64,000 nucleotides of DNA from Ilex aquifolium. Taxonomy: Eukaryota > Streptophyta > Magnoliopsida > Aquifoliales > Aquifoliaceae. A model generated the notes under the pieces. The model had not been told where the DNA came from and searched no databases. It saw only the letters and a list, made by a program, of their open reading frames with translations. The translations under genes were made by a program, and so were the position numbers. Below are positions 10,401 through 24,700 of this stretch, piece after piece (positions within the stretch are counted from its first letter, which is position 1; every line of letters begins with the position of its first letter). The DNA lies in contig OX637394.1 of assembly GCA_951799425.1 (NCBI GenBank), positions 52,517,142 through 52,581,141 of the forward strand. The letters are read 5' to 3'.

Positions 10401-12465
10401 TCTCATTCTTTAGTATTTCTGACATAACTTTTTACTCCGGTCTCTGATTAAGATGATTCTTGCGGCATTGTAAAGAATTCTTGAATCCCTAACCACTTTA
10501 TTCACATCAATAGTCATGAAAAATCCTCTAGCATGGGCTATATTGTAACGCAAGTTTGGTGTAATAAGTAGTAGTCATCCTTTAAAATGAAATAGTATAT
10601 CCGACATAACTTTTTCTCCCTATATCGGATTGAGCTAACTCTTGCGGCATTGTAAAGAGAACTTGAAACCCTAACCAATATATTGCGATCAAAATTGGTG
10701 ATTCATCTTCTAGCAAGGTCGAAATGGTGATGGAAGTTTGGTATAGTTGGCCATTCCCCTCCACAAGGAAAAATAAGTAATTTCCCATTCTTTAGTATTT
10801 CTGACATAACTTTTTACTCCGGTCTCTGATTAAGATGATTCTTGCGGCATTGTAAAGAATTCTTGAATCCCTAACCACTTTATTCACATCAATAGTCATG
10901 AAAAATCCTCTAGCATGGGCTATATTGTAACGCAAGTTTGGTGTAATAAGTAGTCCTCCTTTAAAATGAAATAGTATATCCGACATAACTTTTTCTCCCG
11001 AAATCGGATTGAGCTAACTCTTGCGGCATTGTAAAGAGAACTTGAAACCCTAACCAATATATTGAGATCAAAATTGGTGATTCATCTTCTACCATGGTCG
11101 AAATGGTGATGGAAGTTTGGAATAGTTGGCCATTCCCCTCCACAAGGAAAAATAAGTAATTTCTCATTCTTTAGTATTTCTAACATAACTTTTTACTCCG
11201 GTCTCTGAATAAGATGATTCTTGCGGCATTGTAAAGAATTCTTGAATCCCTAACCACTTTATTCACATCAATAGTCATGAAAAATCCTCTAGCATGGGCT
11301 ATATTGTAACGCAAGTTTGGTGTAATAAGTAGTCATCCTTTAAAATGAAATAGTATATCCGACATAACTTTTTCTCCCGAAATCGGATTGAGCTAACTCT
11401 TGCGGCATTGTAAAGAGAACTTGAAACCCTAACCAATATATTGCGATCAAAATTGGTGATTCATCTTCTAGCAAGGTCGAAATGGTGATGGAAGTTTGGT
11501 ATAGTTGGCCATTCCCCTCCACAAGGAAAAATAAGTAATTTCTCATTCTTTAGTATTTCTGACATAACTTTTTACTCCGGTCTCTGATTAAGATGATTCT
11601 TGCGGCATTGTAAAGAATTCTTGAATCCCTAACCACTTTATTCACATCAATAGTCATGAAAAATCCTCTAGCATGGGCTATATTGTAACGCAAGTTTGGT
11701 GTAATAAGTAGTCATCCTTTAAAATGAAATAGTATATCCGACATAACTTTTTCTCCCGAAATCGGATTGAGCTAACTCTTGCGGCATTGTAAAGAGAACT
11801 TGAAACCCTAACCAATATATTGCGATCAAAATTGGTGATTCATCTTCTAGCAAGGTCGAAATGGTGATGGAAGTTTGGTATAGTTGGCCATTCCCCTCCA
11901 CAAGGAAAAATAAGTAATTTTCCATTCTTTAGTATTTCTGACATAACTTTTTACTCCGGTCTCTGATTAAGATGATTCTTCCGGCATTGTAAAGAATTCT
12001 TGAATCCCTAACCACTTTATTCACATCAATAGTCATGAAAAATCCCCTAGCATGGGCTATATTGTAACCCAATTTTGGTGTAATAAGTAGTCCTCCTTTA
12101 AAATGAAATAGTATATCCGACATAACTTTTTCTCCCGAAATCGGATTGAGCTAACTCTTGCGGCATTGTAAAGAGAACTTGAAACCCTAACCAATATATT
12201 GCGATCAAAATTGGTGATTCATCTTCTAGCAAGGTCGAAATGGTGATGGAAGTTTGGTATAGTTGGCCATTCCCCTCCACAAGGAAAAATAAGTAATTTC
12301 TCATTCTTTAGTATTTCTGACATAACTTTTTACTCCGGTCTCTGATTAAGATGATTCTTGCGGCATTGTAAAGAATTCTTGAATCCCTAACCACTTTATT
12401 CACATCAATAGTCATGAAAAATCCTCTAGCATGGGCTATATTGTAACGCAAGTTTGGTGTAATAA
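4500..12465 (+). repeat. Higher-order repeat: 5-monomer unit of 1898 bp, about 4.2 copies
   Basis: Variants recur every 1898 bp (5 x 379 + 3): the 3-bp insertion near 4873, 6771, 8669 and 10567; gagatc with ccatgg near 5371, 7269, 9167 and 11065; tctaacat near 5486, 7384, 9282 and 11180; ctgaataag near 5511, 7409, 9307 and 11205; tcttccgg near 6286, 8184, 10082 and 11980. The periodicity fades upstream of about 4500 and stops at about 12465, where the next 3-bp insertion would be expected but is absent. Copies are nearly identical, indicating recent tandem amplification. Confidence 0.92.
4925..4934. repeat. Perfect palindrome CCGATATCGG (EcoRV core) in the insertion haplotype
   Basis: One base change from the common ccgaaatcgg gives a 10-bp perfect palindrome here and also near 2270, 6823 and 34122. 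In the third and fourth 5-mer copies a further G-to-T (8723 and 10621) breaks it. It serves as a lineage marker; no binding function is implied. Confidence 0.8.
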
Positions 12466-15400
12466 GTAGTCATCCTTTAAAATGAAATAGTATATCCGAC
12501 ATAACTTTTTCTCCCGAAATCGGATTGAGCTAACTCTTGCGGCATTGTAAAGAGAACTTGAAACCCTAACCAATATATTGCGATCAAAATTGGTGATTCA
12601 TCTTCTAGCAAGGTCGAAATGGTGATGGAAGTTTGGTATAGTTGGCCATTCCCCTCCACAAGGAAAAATAAGTAATTTTCCATTCTTTAGTATTTCTGAC
12701 ATAACTTTTTACTCCGGTCTCTGATTAAGATGATTCTTGCGGCATTGTAAAGAATTCTTGAATCCCTAACCACTTTATTCACATCAATAGTCATGAAAAA
12801 TCCTCTAGCATGGGCTATATTGTAACGCAAGTTTGGTGTAATAAGTAGTCATCCTTTAAAATGAAATAGTATATCCGACATAACTTTTTCTCCCGAAATC
12901 GGATTGAGCTAACTCTTGCGGCATTGTAAAGAGAACTTGAAACCCTAACCAATATATTGCGATCAAAATTGGTGATTCATCTTCTAGCAAGGTTGAAATG
13001 GTGATGGAAGTTTGGTATAGTTGGCCATTCCCCTCCACAAGGAAAAATAAGTAATTTTCCATTCTTTAGTATTTCTGACATAACGTTTTACTCCGGTCTC
13101 TGATTAAGATGATTCTTGCGGCATTGTAAAGAATTCTTGAATCCCTAACCAATTTATTCACATCAATAGTCATGAAAAATCCCCTAGCATGGGCTATATT
13201 GTAACGCAATTTTGGTGTAATAAGTAGTCCTCCTTTAAAATGAAATAGTATATCCGACATAACTTTTTCTCCCGAAATCGGATTGAGCTAACTCTTGCGG
13301 CATTGTAAAGAGAACTTGAAACCCTAACCAATATATTGCGATCAAAATTGGTGATTCATCTTCTAGCAAGGTTGAAATGGTGATGGAAGTTTGGTATAGT
13401 TGGCCATTCCCCTCCACAAGAAAAAATAAGTAATTTCTCATTCTTTAGTATTTCTGACATAACTTTTTACTCCGGTCTCTGATTAAGATGATTCTTGCGG
13501 CATTGTAAAGAATTCTTGAATCCCTAACCACTTTATTCACATCAATAGTCATGAAAAATCCTCTAGCATGGGCTATATTGTAACGCAAGTTTGGTGTAAT
13601 AAGTAGTCATCCTTTAAAATGAAATAGTATATCCGACATAACTTTTTCTCCCGAAATCGGATTGAGCTAACTCTTGCGGCATTGTAAAGAGAACTTGAAA
13701 CCCTAACCAATATATTGCGATCAAAATTGGTGATTCATCTTCTAGCAAGGTCGAAATGGTGATGGAAGTTTGGTATAGTTGGCCATTCCCCTCCACAAGG
13801 AAAAATAAGTAATTTCTCATTCTTTAGTATTTCTGACATAACTTTTTACTCCGGTCTCTAATTAAGATGATTCTTGCGGCATTGTAAAGAATTCTTGAAT
13901 CCCTAACCACTTTATTCACATCAATAGTCATGAAAAATCCTCTAGCATGGGCTATATTGTAACGCAAGTTTGGTGTAATAAGTAGTCATCATTTAAAATG
14001 AAATAGTATATCCGACATAACTTTTTCTCCCGAAATCGGATTGAGCTAACTCTTGCGGCATTGTAAAGAGAACTTGAAACCCTAACCAATATATTGCGAT
14101 CAAAATTGGTGATTCATCTTCTAGCAAGGTCGAAATGGTGATGGAAGTTTGGTATAGTTGGCCATTCCCCTCCACAAGGAAAAATAAGTAATTTTCCATT
14201 CTTTAGTATTTCTGACATAACTTTTTACTCCGGTCTCTGATTAAGATGATTCTTCCGGCATTGTAAAGAATTCTTGAATCCCTAACCACTTTATTCACAT
14301 CAATAGTCATGAAAAATCCCCTAGCATGGGCTATATTGTAACACAATTTTGGTGTAATAAGTAGTCCTCCTTTAAAATGAAATAGTATATCCGACATAAC
14401 TTTTTCTCCCGAAATCGGATTGAGCTAACTCTTGCGGCATTGTAAAGAGAACTTGAAACCCTAACCAATATATTGCGATCAAAATTGGTGATTCATCTTC
14501 TAGCAAGGTCGAAATGGTGATGGAAGTTTGGTATAGTTGGCCATTCCCCTCCACAAAGAAAAATAAGTAATTTCTCATTCTTTAGTATTTCTGACATAAC
14601 TTTTTACTCCGGTCTCTGATTAAGATGATTCTTGCGGCATTGTAAAGAATTCTTGAATCCCTAACCACTTTATTCACATTAATAGTCATGAAAAATCCTC
14701 TAGCATGGGCTATATTGTAACGCAAGTTTGGTGTAATAAGTAGTCATCCTTTAAAATGAAATAGTATATCCGACATAACTTTTTCTCCCGAAATCGGATT
14801 GAGCTAACTCTTGCGGCATTGTAAAGAGAACTTGAAACCCTAACCAATATATTGCGATCAAAATTGGTGATTCATCTTCTAGCAAGGTCGAAATGGTGAT
14901 GGAAGTTTGGTATAGTTGGCCATTACCCTCCACAAGGAAAAATAAGTAATTTTCCATTCTTTAGTATTTCTGACATAACTTTTTACTCCGATCTCTGATT
15001 AAGATGATTCTTGCGGCATTGTAAAGAATTCTTGAATCCCTAACCACTTTATTCACATCAATAGTCATGAAAAATCCTCTAGCATGGGCTATATTGTAAC
15101 GCAAGTTTGGTGTAATAAGTAGTCATCCTTTAAAATGAAATAGTATATCCGACATAACTTTTTCTCCCGAAATCGGATTGAGCTAACTCTTGCGGCATTG
15201 TAAAGAGAACTTGAAACCCTAACCAATATATTGCGATCAAAATTGGTGATTCATCTTCTAGCAAGGTTGAAATGGTGATGGAAGTTTGGTATAGTTGGCC
15301 ATTCCCCTCCACAAGGAAAAATAAGTAATTTTCCATTCTTTAGTATTTCTGACATAACGTTTTACTCCGGTCTCTGATTAAGATGATTCTTGCGGCATTG

Positions 15401-17200
15401 TAAAGAATTCTTGAATCCCTAACCAATTTATTCACATCAATAGTCATGAAAAATCCCCTAGCATGGGCTATATTGTAACGCAATTTTGGTGTAATAAGTA
15501 GTCCTCCTTTAAAATGAAATAGTATATCCGACATAACTTTTTCTCCCGAAATCGGATTGAGCTAACTCTTGCGGCATTGTAAAGAGAACTTGAAACCCTA
15601 ACCAATATATTGCGATCAAAATTGGTGATTCATCTTCTAGCAAGGTCGAAATGGTGATGGAAGTTTGGTATAGTTGGCCATTCCCCTCCACAAGGAAAAA
15701 TAAGTAATTTCTCATTCTTTAGTATTTCTGACATAACTTTTTACTCCGGTCTCTAATTAAGATGATTCTTGCGGCATTGTAAAGAATTCTTGAATCCCTA
15801 ACCACTTTATTCACATCAATAGTCATGAAAAATCCTCTAGCATGGGCTATATTGTAACGCAAGTTTGGTGTAATAAGTAGTCATCCTTTAAAATGAAATA
15901 GTATATCCGACATAACTTTTTCTCCCGAAATCGGATTGAGCTAACTCTTGCGGCATTGTAAAGAGAACTTGAAACCCTAACCAATATATTGCGATCAAAA
16001 TTGGTGATTCATCTTCTAGCAAGGTCGAAATGGTGATGGAAGTTTGGTATAGTTGGCCATTCCCCTCCACAAGGAAAAATAAGTAATTTTCCATTCTTTA
16101 GTATTTCTTACATAACTTTTTACTCCGGTCTCTGATTAAGATGATTCTTCCGGCATTGTAAAGAATTCTTGAATCCCTAACCACTTTATTCACATCAATA
16201 GTCATGAAAAATCCCCTAGCATGGGCTATATTGTAACACAATTTTGGTGTAATAAGTAGTCCTCCTTTAAAATGAAATAGTATATCCGACATAACTTTTT
16301 CTCCCGAAATCGGATTGAGCTAACTCTTGCGGCATTGTAAAGAGAACTTGAAACCCTAACCAATATATTGCGATCAAAATTGGTGATTCATCTTCTAGCA
16401 AGGTCGAAATGGTGATGGAAGTTTGGTATAGTTGGCCATTCCCCTCCACAAGGAAAAATAAGTAATTTCTCATTCTTTAGTATTTCTGACATAACTTTTT
16501 ACTCCGGTCTCTGATTAAGATGATTCTTGCGGCATTGTAAAGAATTCTTGAATCCCTAACCACTTTATTCACATCAATAGTCATGAAAAATCCTCTAGCA
16601 TGGGCTATATTGTAACGCAAGTTTGGTGTAATAAGTAGTCATCCTTTAAAATGAAATAGTATATCCGACATAACTTTTTCTCCCGAAATCGGATTGAGCT
16701 AACTCTTGCGGCATTGTAAAGAGAACTTGAAACCCTAACCAATATATTGCGATCAAAATTGGTGATTCATCTTCTAGCAAGGTCGAAATGGTGATGGAAG
16801 TTTGGTATAGTTGGCCATTCCCCTCCACAAGGAAAAATAAGTAATTTTCCATTCTTTAGTATTTCTGACATAACTTTTTACTCCGGTCTCTGATTAAGAT
16901 GATTCTTGCGGCATTGTAAAGAATTCTTGAATCCCTAACCACTTTATTCACATCAATAGTCATGAAAAATCCTCTAGCATGGGCTATATTGTAACGCAAG
17001 TTTGGTGTAATAAGTAGTCATCCTTTAAAATGAAATAGTATATCCGACATAACTTTTTCTCCCGAAATCGGATTGAGCTAACTCTTGCGGCATTGTAAAG
17101 AGAACTTGAAACCCTAACCAATATATTGCGATCAAAATTGGTGATTCATCTTCTAGCAAGGTCGAAATGGTGATGGAAGTTTGGTATAGTTGGCCATTCC
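12466..17200 (+). repeat. Satellite stretch of mixed monomer types, source or relative of later blocks
   Basis: No local tandem HOR is evident. The segment at about 14360-16100 matches 18910-20650 at offset 4548 (12 x 379), sharing cacaaag (about 14552 and 19100), cattaccctc (14921 and 19469) and ccgatctc (about 14988 and 19536). The segment at about 15760-17800 matches 27130-29190 at offset 11370 (30 x 379), sharing tttcttac (about 16105 and 27475). Monomers of the first 4.4 kb are also represented, for example near 12477-13260. Confidence 0.8.
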
Positions 17201-20200
17201 CCTCCACAAGGAAAAATAAGTAATTTTCCATTCTTTAGTATTTCTGACATAACGTTTTACTCCGGTCTCTGATTAAGATGATTCTTGCGGCATTGTAAAG
17301 AATTCTTGAATCCCTAACCAATTTATTCACATCAATAGTCATGAAAAATCCCCTAGCATGGGCTATATTGTAACGCAATTTTGGTGTAATAAGTAGTCCT
17401 CCTTTAAAATGAAATAGTATATCCGACATAACTTTTTCTCCCGAAATCGGATTGAGCTAACTCTTGCGGCATTGTAAAGAGAACTTGAAACCCTAACCAA
17501 TATATTGCGATCAAAATTGGTGATTCATCTTCTAGCAAGGTCGAAATGGTGATGGAAGTTTGGTATAGTTGGCCATTCCCCTCCACAAGGAAAAATAAGT
17601 AATTTTCCATTCTTTAGTATTTCTTACATAACTTTTTACTCCGGTCTCTGATTAAGATGATTCTTCCGGCATTGTAAAGAATTCTTGAATCCCTAACCAC
17701 TTTATTCACATCAATAGTCATGAAAAATCCCCTAGCATGGGCTATATTGTAACACAATTTTGGTGTAATAAGTAGTCCTCCTTTAAAATGAAATAGTATA
17801 TCCGACATAACTTTTTCTCCCGTAATCGGATTGAGCTAACTCTTGCGGCATTGTAAAGAGAACTTGAAACCCTAACCAATATATTGCGATCAAAATTGGT
17901 GATTCATCTTCTAGCAAGGTCGAAATGGTGATGGAAGTTTGGTATAGTTGGCCATTCCCCTCCACAAGGAAAAATAAGTAATTTCTCATTCTTTAGTATT
18001 TCTGACATAACTTTTTACTCCGGTCTCTGATTAAGATGATTCTTGCGGCATTGTAAAGAATTCTTGAATCCCTAACCACTTTATTCACATCAATAGTCAT
18101 GAAAAATCCTCTAGCATGGGCTATATTGTAACGCAAGTTTGGTGTAATAAGTAGTCATCATTTAAAATGAAATAGTATATCCGACATAACTTTTTCTCCC
18201 GAAATCGGATTGAGCTAACTCTTGCGGCATTGTAAAGAGAACTTGAAACCCTAACCAATATATTGCGATCAAAATTGGTGATTCATCTTCTAGCAAGGTC
18301 GAAATGGTGATGGAAGTTTGGTATAGTTGGCCATTCCCCTCCACAAGGAAAAATAAGTAATTTTCCATTCTTTAGTATTTCTGACATAACTTTTTACTCC
18401 GGTCTCTGATTAAGATGATTCTTGCGGCATTGTAAAGAATTCTTGAATCCCTAACCACTTTATTCACATCAATAGTCATGAAAAATCCTCTAGCATGGGC
18501 TATATTGTAACGCAAGTTTGGTGTAATAAGTAGTCATCCTTTAAAATGAAATAGTATATCCGACATAACTTTTTCTCCCGAAATCGGATTGAGCTAACTC
18601 AGGCGGCATTGTAAAGAGAACTTGAAACCCTAACCAATATATTGCGATCAAAATTGGTGATTCATCTTCTAGCAAGGTCGAAATGGTGATGGAAGTTTGG
18701 TATAGTTGGCCATTCCCCTCCACAAGGAAAAATAAGTAATTTTCCATTCTTTAGTATTTCTGACATAACGTTTTACTCCGGTCTCTGATTAAGATGATTC
18801 TTGCGGCATTGTAAAGAATTCTTGAATCCCTAACCAATTTATTCACATCAATAGTCATGAAAAATCCCCTAGCATGGGCTATATTGTAACGCAATTTTGG
18901 TGTAATAAGTAGTCCTCCTTTAAAATGAAATAGTATATCCGACATAACTTTTTCTCCCGAAATCGGATTGAGCTAACTCTTGCGGCATTGTAAAGAGAAC
19001 TTGAAACCCTAACCAATATATTGCGATCAAAATTGGTGATTCATCTTCTAGCAAGGTCGAAATGGTGATGGAAGTTTGGTATAGTTGGCCATTCCCCTCC
19101 ACAAAGAAAAATAAGTAATTTCTCATTCTTTAGTATTTCTGACATAACTTTTTACTCCGGTCTCTGATTAAGATGATTCTTGCGGCATTGTAAAGAATTC
19201 TTGAATCCCTAACCACTTTATTCACATCAATAGTCATGAAAAATCCTCTAGCATGGGCTATATTGTAACGCAAGTTTGGTGTAATAAGTAGTCATCCTTT
19301 AAAATGAAATAGTATATCCGACATAACTTTTTCTCCCGAAATCGGATTGGGCTAACTCTTGCGGCATTGTAAAGAGAACTTGAAACCCTAACCAATATAT
19401 TGCGATCAAAATTGGTGATTCATCTTCTAGCAAGGTCGAAATGGTGATGGAAGTTTGGTATAGTTGGCCATTACCCTCCACAAGGAAAAATAAGTAATTT
19501 TCCATTCTTTAGTATTTCTGACATAACTTTTTACTCCGATCTCTGATTAAGATGATTCTTGCGGCATTGTAAAGAATTCTTGAATCCCTAACCACTTTAT
19601 TCACATCAATAGTCATGAAAAATCCTCTAGCATGGGCTATATTGTAACGCAAGTTTGGTGTAATAAGTAGTCATCCTTTAAAATGAAATAGTATATCCGA
19701 CATAACTTTTTCTCCCGAAATCGGATTGAGCTAACTCTTGCGGCATTGTAAAGAGAACTTGAAACCCTAACCAATATATTGCGATCAAAATTGGTGATTC
19801 ATCTTCTAGCAAGGTTGAAATGGTGATGGAAGTTTGGTATAGTTGGCCATTCCCCTCCACAAGGAAAAATAAGTAATTTTCCATTCTTTAGTATTTCTGA
19901 CATAACGTTTTACTCCGGTCTCTGATTAAGATGATTCTTGCGGCATTGTAAAGAATTCTTGAATCCCTAACCAATTTATTCACATCAATAGTCATGAAAA
20001 ATCCCCTAGCATGGGCTATATTGTAACGCAATTTTGGTGTAATAAGTAGTCCTCCTTTAAAATGAAATAGTATATCCGACATAACTTTTTCTCCCGAAAT
20101 CGGATTGAGCTAACTCTTGCGGCATTGTAAAGAGAACTTGAAACCCTAACCAATATATTGCGATCAAAATTGGTGATTCATCTTCTAGCAAGGTCGAAAT

Positions 20201-21747
20201 GGTGATGGAAGTTTGGTATAGTTGGCCATTCCCCTCCACAAGGAAAAATAAGTAATTTCTCATTCTTTAGTATTTCTGACATAACTTTTTACTCCGGTCT
20301 CTAATTAAGATGATTCTTGCGGCATTGTAAAGAATTCTTGAATCCCTAACCACTTTATTCACATCAATAGTCATGAAAAATCCTCTAGCATGGGCTATAT
20401 TGTAACGCAAGTTTGGTGTAATAAGTAGTCATCCTTTAAAATGAAATAGTATATCCGACATAACTTTTTCTCCCGAAATCGGATTGAGCTAACTCTTGCG
20501 GCATTGTAAAGAGAACTTGAAACCCTAACCAATATATTGCGATCAAAATTGGTGATTCATCTTCTAGCAAGGTCGAAATGGTGATGGAAGTTTGGTATAG
20601 TTGGCCATTCCCCTCCACAAGGAAAAATAAGTAATTTTCCATTCTTTAGTATTTCTGACATAACTTTTTACTCCGGTCTCTGATTAAGATGATTCTTGCG
20701 GCATTGTAAAGAATTCTTGAATCCCTAACCACTTTATTCACATCAATAGTCATGAAAAATCCCCTAGCATGGGCTATATTGTAACACAATTTTGGTGTAA
20801 TAAGTAGTCCTCCTTTAAAATGAAATAGTATATCCGACATAACTTTTTCTCCCGAAATCGGATTGAGCTAACTCTTGCGGCATTGTAAAGAGAACTTGAA
20901 ACCCTAACCAATATGTTGCGATCAAAATTGGTGATTCATCTTCTAGCAAGGTCGAAATGGTGATGGAAGTTTGGTATAGTTGGCCATTCCCCTCCACAAA
21001 GAAAAATAAGTAATTTCTCATTCTTTAGTATTTCTGACATAACTTTTTACTCCGGTCTCTGATTAAGATGATTCTTGCGGCATTGTAAAGAATTCTTGAA
21101 TCCCTAACCACTTTATTCACATCAATAGTCATGAAAAATCCTCTAGCATGGGCTATATTGTAACGCAAGTTTGGTGTAATAAGTAGTCATCCTTTAAAAT
21201 GAAATAGTATATCCGACATAACTTTTTCTCCGGAAATCGGATTGAGCTAACTCTTGCGGCATTGTAAAGAGAACTTGAAACCCTAACCAATATATTGCGA
21301 TCAAAATTGGTGATTCATCTTCTAGCAAGGTCGAAATGGTGATGGAAGTTTGGTATAGTTGGCCATTCCCCTCCACAAGGAAAAATAAGTAATTTTCCAT
21401 TCTTTAGTATTTCTGACATAACTTTTTACTCCGGTCTCTGATTAAGATGATTCTTGCGGCATTGTAAAGAATTCTTGAATCCCTAACCACTTTATTCACA
21501 TCAATAGTCATGAAAAATCCTCTAGCATGGGCTATATTGTAACGCAAGTTTGGTGTAATAAGTAGTCATCCTTTAAAATGAAATAGTATATCTGACATAA
21601 CTTTTTCTCCCGAAATCGGATTGAGCTAACTCTTGCGGCATTGTAAAGAGAACTTGAAACCCTAACCAATATATTGCGATCAAAATTGGTGATTCATCTT
21701 CTAGCAAGGTTGAAATGGTGATGGAAGTTTGGTATAGTTGGCCATTC
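17200..21747 (+). repeat. Higher-order repeat: 12-monomer unit of 4548 bp, copy 1
   Basis: This segment is tandemly repeated at 21748-26674. Shared markers are cccgtaatc (17819 and 22367, offset 4548), catcattt (about 18157 and 22705), taactcagg (about 18597 and 23524, offset 4927) and ggattgggc (about 19344 and 24271, offset 4927). The left boundary lies between about 17165 and 17235, judged by gtcgaaat here against gttgaaat at the corresponding place in copy 2. Markers private to this copy include tatgttgcg near 20912 and ctccggaaat near 21229. Confidence 0.88.
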
Positions 21748-24700
21748 CCCTCCACAAGGAAAAATAAGTAATTTTCCATTCTTTAGTATTTCTGACATAA
21801 CGTTTTACTCCGGTCTCTGATTAAGATGATTCTTGCGGCATTGTAAAGAATTCTTGAATCCCTAACCAATTTATTCACATCAATAGTCATGAAAAATCCC
21901 CTAGCATGGGCTATATTGTAACGCAATTTTGGTGTAATAAGTAGTCCTCCTTTAAAATGAAATAGTATATCCGACATAACTTTTTCTCCCGAAATCGGAT
22001 TGAGCTAACTCTTGCGGCATTGTAAAGAGAACTTGAAACCCTAACCAATATATTGCGATCAAAATTGGTGATTCATCTTCTAGCAAGGTCGAAATGGTGA
22101 TGGAAGTTTGGTATAGTTGGCCATTCCCCTCCACAAGGAAAAATAAGTAATTTTCCATTCTTTAGTATTTCTTACATAACTTTTTACTCCGGTCTCTGAT
22201 TAAGATGATTCTTCCGGCATTGTAAAGAATTCTTGAATCCCTAACCACTTTATTCACATCAATAGTCATGAAAAATCCCCTAGCATGGGCTATATTGTAA
22301 CACAATTTTGGTGTAATAAGTAGTCCTCCTTTAAAATGAAATAGTATATCCGACATAACTTTTTCTCCCGTAATCGGATTGAGCTAACTCTTGCGGCATT
22401 GTAAAGAGAACTTGAAACCCTAACCAATATATTGCGATCAAAATTGGTGATTCATCTTCTAGCAAGGTCGAAATGGTGATGGAAGTTTGGTATAGTTGGC
22501 CATTCCCCTCCACAAGGAAAAATAAGTAATTTCTCATTCTTTAGTATTTCTGACATAACTTTTTACTCCGGTCTCTGATTAAGATGATTCTTGCGGCATT
22601 GTAAAGAATTCTTGAATCCCTAACCACTTTATTCACATCAATAGTCATGAAAAATCCTCTAGCATGGGCTATATTGTAACGCAAGTTTGGTGTAATAAGT
22701 AGTCATCATTTAAAATGAAATAGTATATCCGACATAACTTTTTCTCCCGAAATCGGATTGAGCTAACTCTTGCGGCATTGTAAAGAGAACTTGAAACCCT
22801 AACCAATATATTGCGATCAAAATTGGTGATTCATCTTCTAGCAAGGTCGAAATGGTGATGGAAGTTTGGTATAGTTGGCCATTCCCCTCCACAAGGAAAA
22901 ATAAGTAATTTTCCATTCTTTAGTATTTCTGACATAACTTTTTACTCCGGTCTCTGATTAAGATGATTCTTGCGGCATTGTAAAGAATTCTTGAATCCCT
23001 AACCACTTTATTCACATCAATAGTCATGAAAAATCCTCTAGCATGGGCTATATTGTAACGCAAGTTTGGTGTAATAAGTAGTCCTCCTTTAAAATGAAAT
23101 AGTATATCCGACATAACTTTTTCTCCCGAAATCGGATTGAGCTAACTCTTGCGGCATTGTAAAGAGAACTTGAAACCCTAACCAATATATTGCGATCAAA
23201 ATTGGTGATTCATCTTCTAGCAAGGTCGAAATGGTGATGGAAGTTTGGTATAGTTGGCCATTCCCCTCCACAAGGAAAAATAAGTAATTTTCCATTCTTT
23301 AGTATTTCTGACATAACTTTTTACTCCGGTCTCTGATTAAGATGATTCTTGCGGCATTGTAAAGAATTCTTGAATCCCTAACCACTTTATTCACATCAAT
23401 AGTCATGAAAAATCCTCTAGCATGGGCTATATTGTAACGCAAGTTTGGTGTAATAAGTAGTCATCCTTTAAAATGAAATAGTATATCCGACATAACTTTT
23501 TCTCCCGAAATCGGATTGAGCTAACTCAGGCGGCATTGTAAAGAGAACTTGAAACCCTAACCAATATATTGCGATCAAAATTGGTGATTCATCTTCTAGC
23601 AAGGTCGAAATGGTGATGGAAGTTTGGTATAGTTGGCCATTCCCCTCCACAAGGAAAAATAAGTAATTTTCCATTCTTTAGTATTTCTGACATAACGTTT
23701 TACTCCGGTCTCTGATTAAGATGATTCTTGCGGCATTGTAAAGAATTCTTGAATCCCTAACCAATTTATTCACATCAATAGTCATGAAAAATCCCCTAGC
23801 ATGGGCTATATTGTAACGCAATTTTGGTGTAATAAGTAGTCCTCCTTTAAAATGAAATAGTATATCCGACATAACTTTTTCTCCCGAAATCGGATTGAGC
23901 TAACTCTTGCGGCATTGTAAAGAGAACTTGAAACCCTAACCAATATATTGCGATCAAAATTGGTGATTCATCTTCTAGCAAGGTCGAAATGGTGATGGAA
24001 GTTTGGTATAGTTGGCCATTCCCCTCCACAAAGAAAAATAAGTAATTTCTCATTCTTTAGTATTTCTGACATAACTTTTTACTCCGGTCTCTGATTAAGA
24101 TGATTCTTGCGGCATTGTAAAGAATTCTTGAATCCCTAACCACTTTATTCACATCAATAGTCATGAAAAATCCTCTAGCATGGGCTATATTGTAACGCAA
24201 GTTTGGTGTAATAAGTAGTCATCCTTTAAAATGAAATAGTATATCCGACATAACTTTTTCTCCCGAAATCGGATTGGGCTAACTCTTGCGGCATTGTAAA
24301 GAGAACTTGAAACCCTAACCAATATATTGCGATCAAAATTGGTGATTCATCTTCTAGCAAGGTCGAAATGGTGATGGAAGTTTGGTATAGTTGGCCATTA
24401 CCCTCCACAAGGAAAAATAAGTAATTTTCCATTCTTTAGTATTTCTGACATAACTTTTTACTCCGATCTCTGATTAAGATGATTCTTGCGGCATTGTAAA
24501 GAATTCTTGAATCCCTAACCACTTTATTCACATCAATAGTCATGAAAAATCCTCTAGCATGGGCTATATTGTAACGCAAGTTTGGTGTAATAAGTAGTCA
24601 TCCTTTAAAATGAAATAGTATATCCGACATAACTTTTTCTCCCGAAATCGGATTGAGCTAACTCTTGCGGCATTGTAAAGAGAACTTGAAACCCTAACCA

